From Ursus arctos (taxonomy: Eukaryota > Chordata > Mammalia > Carnivora > Ursidae), in NCBI RefSeq assembly GCF_023065955.2, contig NW_026622786.1, forward strand, positions 53,739,438 through 53,803,437: a stretch of DNA of 64,000 bases, in the 5' to 3' direction. The notes under the pieces were generated by a model. That model had not been told where the DNA came from, searched no databases, and saw nothing but the letters and a program-made list of their open reading frames with translations. Of the stretch, positions 10,318-20,339 are shown one piece after another. The number at the start of each line of letters is the position of its first letter. Position 1 is the first letter of the stretch. The position numbers and the translations under genes were made by a program.

Positions 10318-10812
10318 ATGGAGTCTCTGCCCCCTTTCCTTACATTTAGCAGGGCCTCTGTGACTCTCTCAAGGAACAGAATGTTGCAGAAGTGACATAT
10401 GTGAGGTGAGTTCTGAGGGCAGGTTAGGCAAGGCTATGTAGCTTCTGGTAGTTTCTCTTGGGGCAGTCTCTATGGGAGCCTCTAGCCACCATGTAATGAG
10501 TCCAGTTATACCGAGGTCACCATGTGGAAAGAGAGAGAGAGAGAGAGAGATTCTCATAAAGCTCCAGCTGTTCCAGCCCTGTTTGCAAACTTTCAGCCCA
10601 GATGTCTACCAGACATGTGAATGAGAAAGCCTTCAAGATAACCTCAGCCCCAGCCACCATCTGACTGCAACCATATGACAGACCCTGAACAAGAACCATC
10701 TGGCTGAGCCCAGTCAATTCCCAGAACCATGAGCAGTAATAATAAATGATCGTTGCTTGAAGCCATGAAGTATGGAGTGGTTTGTTACTAGCGATAGATT
10801 ACTGATACACAG
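10318..10812 (+). mobile_element. MaLR-type LTR (MLT1-like), solo and nearly complete
   Basis: 'gggcctctgtgactctctca', 'tctagccaccatgtaatgag', 'gccaccatctgactgcaac', 'catatgacagaccctgaac', 'aataataaatgatcgttgc' and 'gcgatagattactgatacac' match the MLT1 order, including the terminal 'gataact(g)atacag'-type end. No internal retroviral sequence is attached. A (GA)10 array lies inside it. Confidence 0.85.
10531..10550. repeat. (GA)10 microsatellite
   Basis: Twenty bases of pure GA inside the MLT1-like LTR. It probably arose by slippage after insertion. Confidence 0.97.
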
Positions 10813-10854
10813 TCCCCATCTGAGACGCTAAGGAATGAAATAAATTCTCCAGAA

Positions 10855-11125
10855 TAGCAGACATTTATTGAAGATGTATCTTGTGACAGGTTCTGTACTA
10901 GGAAGTGAAGGTATTGATTCACACACAGTCCCTGCCTTCAAAGGGCTGCCAAAGGAAATAGGCTATGAAAACAGATCATCACCGATATTAGGAAAGACTG
11001 CCATAAGAGAGGCACAGAGAATATGTGATGGGAATACATTCTGGGAGAGTTCTAAATGAACTTGCTCTGATGAGGGGATGGCAAAGGTAGGAAATTGCCC
11101 TTTAAGGTGGGAAATGAATGAATGA
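10855..11125 (+). mobile_element. Old interspersed repeat (shared unnamed family)
   Basis: 'agacatttattgaagatgta', 'caggttctgtactaggaagt', 'acagtccctgccttcaaag', 'aggctatgaaaacagatcat' and 'ataagagaggcacagagaa' keep the word order of the copies at 35.1 and 44.5 kb. Confidence 0.5.
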
Positions 11126-11240
11126 AGTGAAAATATGCATAAAGAATTTATATCCTACCACATAGTCAGTTCGCTGAACATAGAAAGCATGTATTCCAGG
11201 ACCTGTCATGTATCAGGAGCTTGTTCACCATACGTTTATT

Positions 11241-11299
11241 GGTTGGTTGGTTGGTTGGTTGGTTGGATGGATGGATGGATGGATGGATGGATGGATGGA
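11241..11299. repeat. Compound (GGTT)6(GGAT)8 microsatellite
   Basis: Six GGTT units (11241-11264) switch to about eight GGAT units ending 'ggatggac'. The frames across it translate to WLVGW/GWMDG and PSIH repeats and should not be read as proteins. Confidence 0.96.
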
Positions 11300-11344
11300 C
11301 AGTCAGACAGATATGGATGTCACTAGGGAGACAACCTGGAAAGA

Positions 11345-11515
11345 GCACTGGCTGGCCTGAGAACCAGAAGGCCAGGGATCAAGTCCTGGTTGTGTGTGAA
11401 CCTGGGTAAATCACTTCTCATCTACAGTCTTTGATTTCCTCATCTGTCTGATGAGAGGACAGGACTAAGATATCTCTGAGGTTAGTTCCCAGGTCAAACC
11501 TTCTAGGGCACCAAA
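11345..11515 (-). mobile_element. MIR, antisense
   Basis: 'aagagcactggctggcctga', 'atcaagtcctggttgtgtgt', 'gaacctgggtaaatcacttc', 'gatttcctcatctgtctgat' follow the reverse-complement MIR core. Confidence 0.65.
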
Positions 11516-11594
11516 GAGTAAGTATGAACATTCACTTATTTGTTTACTTGGTCATTTCTGTAATCAAATAAGTACATACTGGAGAGAGGGTCAA

Positions 11595-12055
11595 CCTGTC
11601 TTTGTTAAGACTCTGACTGAATGTAACAGAAGCTAATTCAAGCTGGCGTAAGAGGGTGAGGAGGAGCGGATGAGGTGGATGAGGACTTCGACCTGGGACT
11701 CTGGCAAGGGGTCCAGCCAGGCCTCAAGAGGAACAGGAACCAAGACTGGAAAGCTTCTGGGAACTAGGTCAAGACCCTCCCTCCACCGTCTATCTTTGGC
11801 TTTTTCATGAATCTGCTTAAATCTCCACCTTTGCAAACCAGTTTTCTTTGCTTTTCTATACACACAACAGAGGATGATCGATCTCATATTATCTACCTCA
11901 AGTTAATCTCATGGCATCACCAGCAACTTCAAACATTGGCTGTCTCTGAGTCACAATTCCAAGTTCCCGGGAAAGTGACTCTGACTGGCCCAACCTGGGT
12001 CAAGTGTCCTTCCCCTGGTCCAATCAACTCACCGCAGAGGGGCAGAGTCATATAA
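11595..12055. mobile_element. Possible old interspersed repeat, unnamed
   Basis: 'gaatgtaacagaagctaatt', 'caagctggcgtaagagggtg', 'ctctgactggcccaacctgg', 'gtcaagtgtccttcccctgg' and 'ccaatcaactcaccgcagag' resemble a common mammalian repeat with the 'gattggaccaacttgggtca' phrase. I cannot name it. Confidence 0.4.
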
Positions 12056-12059
12056 CACA

Positions 12060-12730
12060 AACATAGCTGCTGAAGGCCCATCACCAAGGGTCATGGGAGC
12101 AGTTACCAGACAACAGGGCGTTCTTGTAAAGTAGGCAGCCTCCCTCAAAGGTGTTTACTATAAAGTCCAAGAAAATGAAATGACCATTGTATGGATTAGT
12201 GATAAGAACGAAAATTTTCTAACATAAGCTCCATCTTCATGCGCACTAAAATCCTTTCCAAAGCCACTCTAGAAGCTCTGACAAATTTCAGGGAAAAGAG
12301 TTAATTTTCACACTCAACCAGGTCCTAAAACCATTATCATAGCTTTTTAGCATCCTTAGGATGGTCCTCTGCACATTACAACAATGCTCATGGAGAAACC
12401 TAACTCTAGGCTGCCAGGGCATGCCAGAGAGCCTTCTTTCTTGCTACTGTATCAAAAGATAGGATTTTAAAAACATAAACAAATGTCTCCACTGAACTCC
12501 CATACTAATTATTGAAAGCCATCGAGGATTTGGGTATCACTTTAGAAGCCACTCTCTTTGTGGATGGCCCAGCAAGAGAATCAAGTCAAGCCATTAGGGA
12601 GATTTTACTGAAAGGTAAGTGCCTCAAGATTTATGCTATTGGGTAAAGAAAAAGTAGTTAGTTTTGACATTTTGATAATCACTGTAGGGTCTGGTTCTTA
12701 TTATCCCTATTTTTGCCTTTTAAAATGTAT
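12060..12730. other. Unassigned sequence
   Basis: No recognised repeat or exon, no long frame and no notable composition. Confidence 0.3.
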
Positions 12731-12746
12731 TCTTTTTCTTTCTTTT

Positions 12747-12791
<45 letters not shown>

Positions 12792-12802
12792 TCTTTCTTT
12801 TT
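12731..12802. repeat. (CTTT)n microsatellite, interrupted
   Basis: A TTTTC-interrupted start, then about eleven pure CTTT units, then 'ctctttctttttc'. Unlike the array at 2107 there is no recognisable L1 or SINE body on either side. Confidence 0.95.
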
Positions 12803-13625
12803 CGAAAAATTTCAGGAAATTTGGAACAGAAACTTACAATAAAACGTGTCCCCTGACCCTCTGATCTATAAATCTTTCAAATAAACAAAAACACTTAGAG
12901 AACCCTGGAAGAAGGCATTTCTTAGTAGTTACCTGATATTAGTTGTCGTACGGGTCATTACCATATGCAATTGATCTTTGGGAAGTGAAGAAGAAGAGTA
13001 TGAAGTGAACAGGAAAATGAAGAGAATGAGTGCGCGCGCACGCGTGCACGTGTGTGTGTAAGAGAGAGAAACAGAGGCAGAATTCAATAACTCGTTTTAG
13101 CTATAAATGCTTTAAAAATCTTACAGATGCCAAAGGATACTCTCTTGCATACTTTTTCTCCAATCATTCCATTTTGCAAGCTACATTATTCACAAATGAG
13201 ACATTCAAGAAACACCAATTCTGAAATAAAAATGTGCACACTACCAGTGGAAAAGCAAACAAAAGCAGCTAATGTACTGTGGCTAAAAAAATTTTCAAAC
13301 AAAGTGGCAGTAATTTACTGCCCCTGCTCTTAGCTGGACCCCACGAACATAATCAGAACCCCCAGGACTGATGGGAAAGTGTGATTTACAGTAAGTCTCA
13401 GGATAATAAAAGAAAATGGAAAAGCAAATTGCGGATGAACATGAAAGCTGTATTTCTTCCGCTTTCAGCAACTGAATCAAATTTCCAGCCAGAATTTCAG
13501 GGTGAAACTTAGAAGTCCCTCAAGAAGCAAACTATGAGCCAACCAGCATCCACACTTGGCTATTGCCCCAGCCGCCTGAATGACATAATTAATATTTAGA
13601 GATGGCAGTGATTAGAAAGGCCCAC
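12803..13625. other. Unassigned sequence containing a Z-DNA candidate
   Basis: No repeat family or exon is recognised apart from the alternating tract at 13031-13060. Short plus frames at 13030-13333 overlap one another and have no motifs. Confidence 0.3.
13031..13060. repeat. 30-bp perfect pyrimidine-purine alternation (Z-DNA candidate)
   Basis: Thirty bases alternate without a break: TGCGCGCGCA, CGCGTGCACG, then TGTGTGTGTA. The 5' half has six CpG steps. A short GA run follows. Such tracts can adopt left-handed DNA under negative supercoiling. This is inferred from sequence only. Confidence 0.9.
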
Positions 13626-13629
13626 ACTG

Positions 13630-13860
13630 CCCCATCTGTTTGAGTGGGAAAGAGGCAGGCAGACCTGGGTTTGGGTCCTGGCTGTGTCACCAGCTATCAA
13701 GTGTCCTCTGGCAAGTTATTTAACATCTCTAAGCTCCAGGGATACCTGCTACCTCAGACTGGTATGTGGATGACATGAGTCAAGGATACAAAGCACTTTA
13801 GAGGGTGTTTAGCACATGACAGTCCTGATAAATTTTGTTCTGAATTATAAATAATATACT
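13630..13860 (-). mobile_element. MIR, antisense
   Basis: 'gcagacctgggtttgggtcc', 'tggctgtgtcaccagctatc', 'ggcaagttatttaacatctc', 'taagctccagggatacctgc' and 'caaagcactttagagggtgt' follow the reverse-complement MIR. A second tail-like phrase, 'ttagaacagcacgtggcaca', follows near 13890. Confidence 0.75.
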
Positions 13861-14139
13861 TTGTTAAGTGAGTTAGTATAGTTAAGGAACTTAGAACAGC
13901 ACGTGGCACAGTGTAAAGTCCTGTAGAGTGTTTGTCAGTATTATTGCTGGATAGTAAAACCTCAGTCAAGCAGAATGTTTAGACCATGAATTGTCTCAAG
14001 TTTACTTGATTTTCATTTTCAAAACCTCCTCCAAACTACTTCAGTGTTCAAAGTCTTTGAAAATCTTTCTAAAATGTATGAATCCACTTTCTAGGATAAC
14101 TAAGTATAATATATTAAGTTTCAATTCAAAACTTCTTAC

Positions 14140-14260
14140 CCTGGATCGTGCATGGTTCTAGGAAGCCCTGGGTTCTAGTACAAACTTTTTGATCTGTCAG
14201 CTGTGGAACTCTGCCTCAGTTTACTCATTTGCAAAATAAGGAAGGATTCCTGTCATGCTT
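14140..14260 (-). mobile_element. MIR fragment, antisense
   Basis: 'gccctgggttctagtacaaa', 'ctgtggaactctgcctcag' and 'tttactcatttgcaaaataa' are the reverse-complement MIR core. Confidence 0.6.
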
Positions 14261-14451
14261 TTCTCATGAGAGTGTTGACGACTACCAAACGCAATCATGG
14301 GTGTGACATTACTTTGAAAACAAACAATGCAAGGCAAGTAAAAGACAGTATATGTTTGTTATCAGTGCTCTTTAGGACATACTAACAGCCTGTTTCTGAG
14401 GATGCATACAGACAAGGGTGTGGAGATTCAAGATCTCATCAAGAACGCTGC

Positions 14452-14475
14452 TGTGTGTGTGTGTGTGTGTGTGTG
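14452..14475. repeat. (TG)12 microsatellite
   Basis: Pure TG, ending exactly where the antisense L1 text 'gtaaaatacacacaatac' begins. Confidence 0.96.
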
Positions 14476-14745
14476 GTAAAATACACACAATACAAAATTT
14501 ACCATTTTAACTATTTTTAAGTGTACAGTTCATGGCATTAAGTACATTCACATTATGTGCAATCATCACCACTATCCACCCACAGAACTTTTTTCATACT
14601 CCCAGACTAAGACTCAGTACCCATTAAACAACAACTCTCCATTCTCTCTTCTCCTCAACCCCTGGCAACCACCTTTCCTCCTTTCTGTCTCTACCAATTT
14701 GACTATTCAAGGTACATAAGTGGAATCATGTAGGATATTGCTTTT
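14476..14745 (-). mobile_element. Antisense old L1 3' fragment
   Basis: 'aaaatttaccattttaacta', 'aagtgtacagttcatggcat', 'gtgcaatcatcaccactatc', 'cccattaaacaacaactctc', 'cccctggcaaccacctttcc' and 'aagtggaatcatgtaggat' are the reverse complement of old-L1 3' text. The copies at 22.7 and 42.7 kb are related. Confidence 0.82.
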
Positions 14746-15330
14746 TCAAATAAATCCCTTATTTATTGTCTTATCCTTTCCCATCTTCGCCTTTGAAAGG
14801 TGAGTGTAGAAAACAATGGTAGTCAGTTGAGGATTTCATTTTGTGAGTTCCAGATCCTTGAGGTCTACGACAGGACTGTGATTAAGGAACAAAAAGCACA
14901 CCGCCCTGGTAGCATCCTCAAGCCCTGATGGGGCAGATCACGCAGTCTGGTCTCCATTACAATTCTGGAAGACTTCTTAAAAGCTGTGATATTTTAAGGC
15001 TATGCAATGACAACAGGGGAATGGGGTCTGGTCTCACCTCTACCGCAAAAGTACTGTTTGATATTAAGTGACTCATTCTCCTGTCTGAGTCATGTCTGTT
15101 AAACTGACGGGATGTCTGGAGACTGATGGGATTAAATGATCCCAAAGTAGTGTCAACTTCATATTCAAATGTTTTGATGGCGTTTCTACATTGTAAGACA
15201 CTCAAAAATATCATTCCCTCCCTCTCTCCACCTCCAACCAGGAACAATGTATTTTGTATAATAAAAATGGAAGAAGAGGAGGATATCTTTGTTTTCCTAG
15301 GAAAACAAAGCAGGTGCAAAGAAGAACTCT
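14746..15330. other. Unassigned sequence ending in a perfect 24-bp palindrome
   Basis: No repeat or exon is recognised. A 120-codon minus frame (14957-15319) lacks any motif. The palindrome at 15287-15310 is the main feature. Confidence 0.35.
15287..15310. repeat. Perfect 24-bp palindrome
   Basis: The half CTTTGTTTTCC is followed by TA and its exact complement GGAAAACAAAG, with no spacer and centred on CCTAGG. It is not made of a simple repeat. Each half contains TGTTT, a forkhead-like core, and TTTGTT, a SOX-like core. Confidence 0.95.
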
Positions 15331-15349
15331 AACAACAACAACAACAACA
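15331..15349. repeat. (AAC)6 microsatellite
   Basis: Six AAC units, 20 bp after the 24-bp palindrome. Confidence 0.95.
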
Positions 15350-16202
15350 CTGAGCTGCTTTTGGCTATTCATGGAAGCTCATTCTATGTTGTCACCTCCC
15401 CTCTGACCAGGGGTTGAGGGTAGCGGTGGTACAGAGTACAAAGAGTTTCATAGCTCATGCAGAGATGTTATTTAAAACACATGCACACACAGGAACAAAG
15501 GCGTTGCTCAAATTCAACGCTATGACTTCACAATAGGAAAGTGAAATACTGAGTTAAATAAACTATTTGAATGGAAAAGAGAGAGATAATGATCATTTTT
15601 GAAGAGTCTCTAAAGTTACACCAAAATGTACACCAGCTTCAGGATTCTAAGGCCCAATTCTGTTGAATACAAATAGCAGTATAGCCAAATATGAGATGTC
15701 GTAGACCAAAAGAGTTATGTATTTGGAGTGAACAGCTATCGTTATCATTCATAAACTCTCCAACTTGGATGCATTTGTATGAGCAGATGCTTCTGGTCCG
15801 ATAAGAGCCTGGCTCTGGGAAGAAGAACAAGATGACCCAGATTCTTAAGGAGGAGACACTTTCACACATGAATCACCCAAGAAAAATGGCAGCTGCTTCA
15901 GGACATTGGCTGCCTGCCCCAGAAGCTGATCCTGGGAGGGCTTAGTCTACAGGGACCCACCTTCAGTATGGAATGCAATCAGGATAGCAAGGCTAAGTAC
16001 CTCATCCATCTGACTCCTGGAGTCAGGTGACAACTTGTGCATATTATTTTTTCCTCAGATAGAGTGCTCTTATTTGAAACTGTAGCCCCTCTTGGCTAGG
16101 ATCAAGTCAATTTTATTAGTTATAAATATTTCCAAAGCTGTGTTCTCCAAACAGCTTCATCAATATAAATTAATGGGACCAATAACACATTTACTGTAAT
16201 GA
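15350..16202. other. Unassigned sequence
   Basis: No recognised repeat or exon. Short frames only. Confidence 0.3.
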
Positions 16203-16219
16203 TAATTTGTAATAATCTT

Positions 16220-16407
16220 TTTTAAAAAAGATTTTTATTTATTCATATGACAGAGAGAGAGTGCACACAAGCAGGGAGGTGGCAGGTAAAGGAAGAAGCA
16301 GACTCCCTGTGGAGCAGGGAGCCTGATGTGGGACTTGATCCCAGGACCCTGGGATCATGACCTGAGCCAAAGGCAGACGCTTAACCGACTGAGCCACCCA
16401 GGCGTCC
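16220..16407 (-). mobile_element. SINEC with perfect 17-bp target-site duplication
   Basis: Reverse-complement carnivore SINE: tail 'aagatttttatttattcata', 'cttgatcccaggaccctggg', 'gacctgagccaaaggcagac', head 'gagccacccaggcgtcc'. The duplication TAATTTGTAATAATCTT at 16203-16219 and 16408-16424 is perfect, so the element is young relative to the MIRs. Confidence 0.96.
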
Positions 16408-16424
16408 TAATTTGTAATAATCTT

Positions 16425-17085
16425 ATTAAGAGTTTTATAATCTATCTTTCCAAAAAAAGACAGAAGATAGGTTTTATAGGTCTATTCCCATTAAACCAAT
16501 GTCAGGGACTGAGAATTTCTGAGCCACAGGATTTGAGAGATGGAAGAAAACAGAAATATTAACTATACCAACACCCCCAGGGTATTCCTGATCTAGGATT
16601 CCTGGAAAATGGTCACGCAGCCTGCTTCAATACCTTTAAGGAGAAGAAGAGTGCTTCTTCATGAAGGAATGGGCAGAGGAGATCAATGAACTACATGAAT
16701 TCACACTAGGTCTTTAGCCTTTTGGAACTTTGATTTTCTCATCTGTAACAGATTTTATAAAACTAGGTGGGAGTAGAAATAATGTGTGTAGAGCAACACT
16801 TTACCTCTTGATCACCAATGAGTGTTATACACCTGCTTTTTTAATTAAAAAGGTCTTCCCTACATTGGCATGAAATCTGCTTCTTTGAAACTTAATTGGC
16901 AGTCTCAATTCAAACCTCTCAGGGAACACAGAACTATCTTTTCTTTCTTCTGTAAAGCATCACTTTCAACAGAGCTTCTTGTAGTCTTCTCTTCTACAGC
17001 CTAAACCCACCGAATTGCCTCCACCATTCCTTAGAACTAATCAATCACTCAAGTCATACCTTTACAGAGTACCAACAGAATTAGG
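16425..17085. other. Unassigned sequence
   Basis: No recognised repeat or exon. Moderately A/T-rich. Confidence 0.3.
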
Positions 17086-17089
17086 ACCA

Positions 17090-17365
17090 GATCAGTAGGG
17101 AGCACATTAGGCAGCATATCTGCTTTCAAGAAGGCTATAATGCAGTCTGGGTACAACAGGGGCTAAATCAAAATACGAAGTATTATTATTATGGAGAAGA
17201 AGAGGCAACTCAATACGATTGGAAGCCAGAGAAGGCTTCATGGGAAGTGACATTTGAGTTGGGTTTTCAAGAACTGGAAGGATTTTGAAAGGCAGGAAGC
17301 TTAGGCTGGGGGAACTGCTTGAACAAAAGTGTGGAGAAGTGAAAAGGTATGAAATGTTTTAAGGA
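17090..17365 (+). mobile_element. Old interspersed repeat (shared unnamed family)
   Basis: 'cttcatgggaagtgacattt', 'gagttgggttttcaagaact', 'ggaaggattttgaaaggcag' and 'tgcttgaacaaaagtgtgga' fit the interior of the family also seen at 8.7 and 35.3 kb. Confidence 0.5.
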
Positions 17366-17368
17366 GGG

Positions 17369-17757
17369 TGTTATGGACTGAATTGTGTCTCCCCAAAATT
17401 TAGTGGTGAAGCCCTAACTCCCAGTGTGGTTGGATTTGGAGATAGGGCTTTCAGAACATAATTAAGGTTTAAAGAGCTCATAAGGGTGAGGCCTTTATCT
17501 GATAGGATTGGTGGCCTTATAAGAAGAGGAAGCTCTCTCTCTCTCTTTTTCCCTCTCTCCACCCACTCCTCACCATGTGATGACACAGTGAGAAGGCAGC
17601 CACCTGCAAGCCAGGAAGAGAATCCTCACTAGCAACAGTTCCCTGCCAGACCTTGATCTTGAACTTGAACTTTCCAGCCCCCAGAACTGTGAGGAAATAA
17701 ATTTGTTGTTTCAGCCATGCAGTCTGTGGTATTTATAATCTTAGCAGACTAATAAAA
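17369..17757 (+). mobile_element. MaLR-like solo LTR, complete
   Basis: It starts 'tgttatggactgaattgtgt', continues 'ccccaaaatttagtggtgaa', 'ggagatagggctttcagaac', 'ccttataagaagaggaagc', 'cagaactgtgaggaaataaa', and ends 'tttgttgtttcagccatgca' plus 'ttagcagactaata'. The AATAAA at about 17696 fits an LTR polyadenylation signal. The subfamily is not certain. Confidence 0.8.
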
Positions 17758-17847
17758 GGGCAACTATTGAGGAGTATCAATGGGTAAAGACCTGAGAGGA
17801 GAATGAGTGGGTATACTGACCAACTGGCCAGAATGAGGAAATGTAAA

Positions 17848-18065
17848 TGGCCAGGCTTTGGAGACAGAGGGACCAATGTTCAAAATCACAGTTTTGCTGC
17901 TTCATGAGTTGTGTGATGTTAGGCTAGTTACTCAAAGTCTCTGAGCTTGAACCTCTTCTTTGTTAATGGTAGAAAGAGATAATCTACATAAGGCACCATT
18001 CATGGTGCCTGGCATATGGAAGGTACTCTATAATTGTTCACAATTATATTATTGTAATTATTGCT
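17848..18065 (-). mobile_element. MIR, antisense
   Basis: 'ggctttggagacagagggac', 'gagttgtgtgatgttaggct', 'agttactcaaagtctctgag', 'catggtgcctggcatatgga' and 'ggtactctataattgttcac' span most of a reverse-complement MIR. Confidence 0.78.
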
Positions 18066-18384
18066 GATCACAAAACTGGTACTGAGGTAAGACATAGGAG
18101 TGATATAGGATATTCAACGATCGATTTATTTCTTAGAAGTGTCCACTAGCTGAAAGATGGTGCATATTCTCTATTCTTAACATTCATGGATGACAAATGC
18201 TTATCTTAGAATGCCAATAATAGAAATCTAACTCTGAACAAAGAAATATTGTTTGCAGAAGAACGGCAGGAACTATGAGAGAAAATGGGCATGCAATTTT
18301 GGCATTCTTATGGTCTAAGGAGAGGGAATTTGAAGCATGGCCAGATGGGTCATTGATCTGCTTCCTGCTCTGCAAATTCCTATG

Positions 18385-18600
18385 CATCTGTAATACCCAG
18401 CTCTAATGTCACCATTTTCATAAAGCCATATCCACAACTTTCCCACTCCTTCTATTTGTGCACCTACTTCTTTTAGTCTGTTTTCCCACTAGTCTGTGAA
18501 CATCTTGAAGACAGACCCATATTATTTGTTTCTGTACCCAGCACCTACCACACTGCCTAGTACAGAGCACAACAAATGCTTGTCAAATGACAAAATAGGG
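18385..18600 (+). mobile_element. L2 3' end
   Basis: 'ctaatgtcaccattttcata', 'ctagtctgtgaacatcttga', 'agacagacccatattatttg', 'gtacccagcacctaccacac' and 'acaaatgcttgtcaaatgac' follow the L2 ORF2-end and 3' UTR order. Confidence 0.72.
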
Positions 18601-19735
18601 ACAAAATACAAATACTACATTGAAAAAGTTCACAGAAATGGAAAGATGCTAAAATAGGCCTGTGGACCCTCAAAAACATTATTGAAACTATATACACTTG
18701 TACAAGAGGCAGTTCTCCATAGTGGCAACAAGACAAGATATCATCAGGACAGGAGTTCTATCTACATGCTTTCTAGCCAACAGTCACACCAATGTCCTAG
18801 CTGAGGGCAAAATTAATATGGACACAATGTCGGGAGATCATGAGTATACTAAATGACAGCATCATGTTATTTACATGATAAATCAAACATGTTGAAATAT
18901 AATAGGAATAATGTATAGTGAGTAGTGGGATATAAGATATTAATTACACAAATATGAGAAAAGAGAGATAGAGGTAAATGGCTAAAATTATGAGAAACTC
19001 ACAGGAGGTTTAGTTAACGAGAAGTTCATCATAAGTCAACAATAAGATGATGCTACCCAGAAGCTGAGAATTTTGGTTGTGGAAAAAAAAGTGCAAAACA
19101 AGGGCAGAGATGGTCCTGATGCATCCTATATGGTCCAAGTCCCCCTGGAGTGCAGTGTGCTCACTCCAGGAGGCCCCCTTTTATGGGGGAGGAACATGGA
19201 CAACAGGTTAGGAGGAAAAATAATGAAATGAATGGCAACTGCTCAGTCAGAGCAAGAGATTACATGGGCAACAATATCATACTGCTAACACACTACCACA
19301 CTCATGCATGATCTCCCCTATTCCTCGAAGTAAATTCCTGAGGTCTAGGTGTCCACACACCAGGTCCTCCACCTAAGAACAGAGAAGACCCCTGGGGGTC
19401 ATTTATCATTTTATTCTAAAGTTCAAAGCAACACAGGAACAAATGAGAACACATCTGTGTAACAAGTTTCATAACAGATTGTTGGGAATAATATATTATG
19501 ACACCGATTTTTACTCTTGCTTCCTTTCAATGTACTTACAAATTTATCTAGACATATTTGGCTCTCTTTGTTAATCACAAATAAGGCTATAAGTCACTGC
19601 TTCAAATACTGCATACACACCTTCAAAGCTTTGAACTAAAAAAACCCAAAAAACCTCAAGTCATAGTCAAGTCTGAAATGACCACACACAGCTGCTAAGC
19701 ATCATGTTCTTTTAACTCGGTCTGTCTCAAAATTA
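18601..19735. other. Unassigned sequence with one stem-loop
   Basis: No repeat or exon is recognised. A 9-bp-arm inverted repeat lies at 19144-19170. Confidence 0.3.
19144..19170. repeat. Perfect inverted repeat, 9-bp arms
   Basis: Arms CCTGGAGTG (19144-19152) and CACTCCAGG (19162-19170) flank a 9-nt loop. The stem is GC-rich, so it would be stable if transcribed. Confidence 0.9.
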
Positions 19736-19739
19736 GAGT

Positions 19740-19905
19740 GTGTAATAATAGGAATTTTTGAATCCCCATCTTATACACGATAAAACCAGGGCTCAAATAG
19801 GTTAAGTAATTTACTCAAGGGCATAATAGCTCCTGAGTGCTAGAAGAGAAACCCAGGCCGATATAACCGCAAAGTCCAAAGAACAGCCTTTATCCACTTT
19901 CTGAG
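19740..19905 (+). mobile_element. MIR 3' half
   Basis: 'gaatccccatcttatacacg', 'gggctcaaataggttaagta', 'atttactcaagggcataata' and 'agaaacccaggccgatataa' match the MIR core. Confidence 0.65.
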
Positions 19906-20027
19906 AAGGAGGAGTAGACATAGCGGAGAGAGGGAGAATGAAGACCAATTGGCTCAGCATGAGAAAGACCATCCAAAAGTCAGGACTTCTCAAAGAGAAG
20001 AACAGGTTAGCCTTGTGTAATGTTACT

Positions 20028-20083
20028 AAAGAAAGCATTAATGTAGAAGCTTTCTAATTAGAAAGAAAGCATTAATGTAGAAG
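20028..20083. repeat. 34-bp tandem duplication with a 16-bp palindrome at the junction
   Basis: AAAGAAAGCATTAATGTAGA plus AG occurs at 20028-20049 and again at 20062-20083, an exact 22-bp match at a 34-bp offset. The spacer forms the perfect palindrome CTTTCTAATTAGAAAG at 20050-20065. Confidence 0.92.
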
Positions 20084-20339
20084 GTTAATGCAGGACTTAT
20101 GAGACTTTTGGAAGAAGAGAGTCATGTATCAGCTGGAAGGTTGGATTATATATCCTCTAAGGGTCATTCAACTTGGAGATAACTCTGAGTCTAGGTGGTG
20201 GAGAAACAGTTGACTCTGGCACTAGATTAATTTCCTGCCCTCTCTACGGCTGGAAATATTGCTCAATTTGACCCAGACTTTGGAAAGGAAGTGTTTACTT
20301 ATAATATCTTCAAGGAACTAAAACGGGCTTCCATCATCT

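Noticed and set aside
10318..10812. LTR as evidence for a retained retrovirus
   Set aside because: It is a solo, MaLR-type LTR relic with no internal gag/pol/env-like sequence beside it.
11135..11409. Frames with GWMDG and PSIH repeats
   Set aside because: Translations of the (GGTT)n(GGAT)n array.
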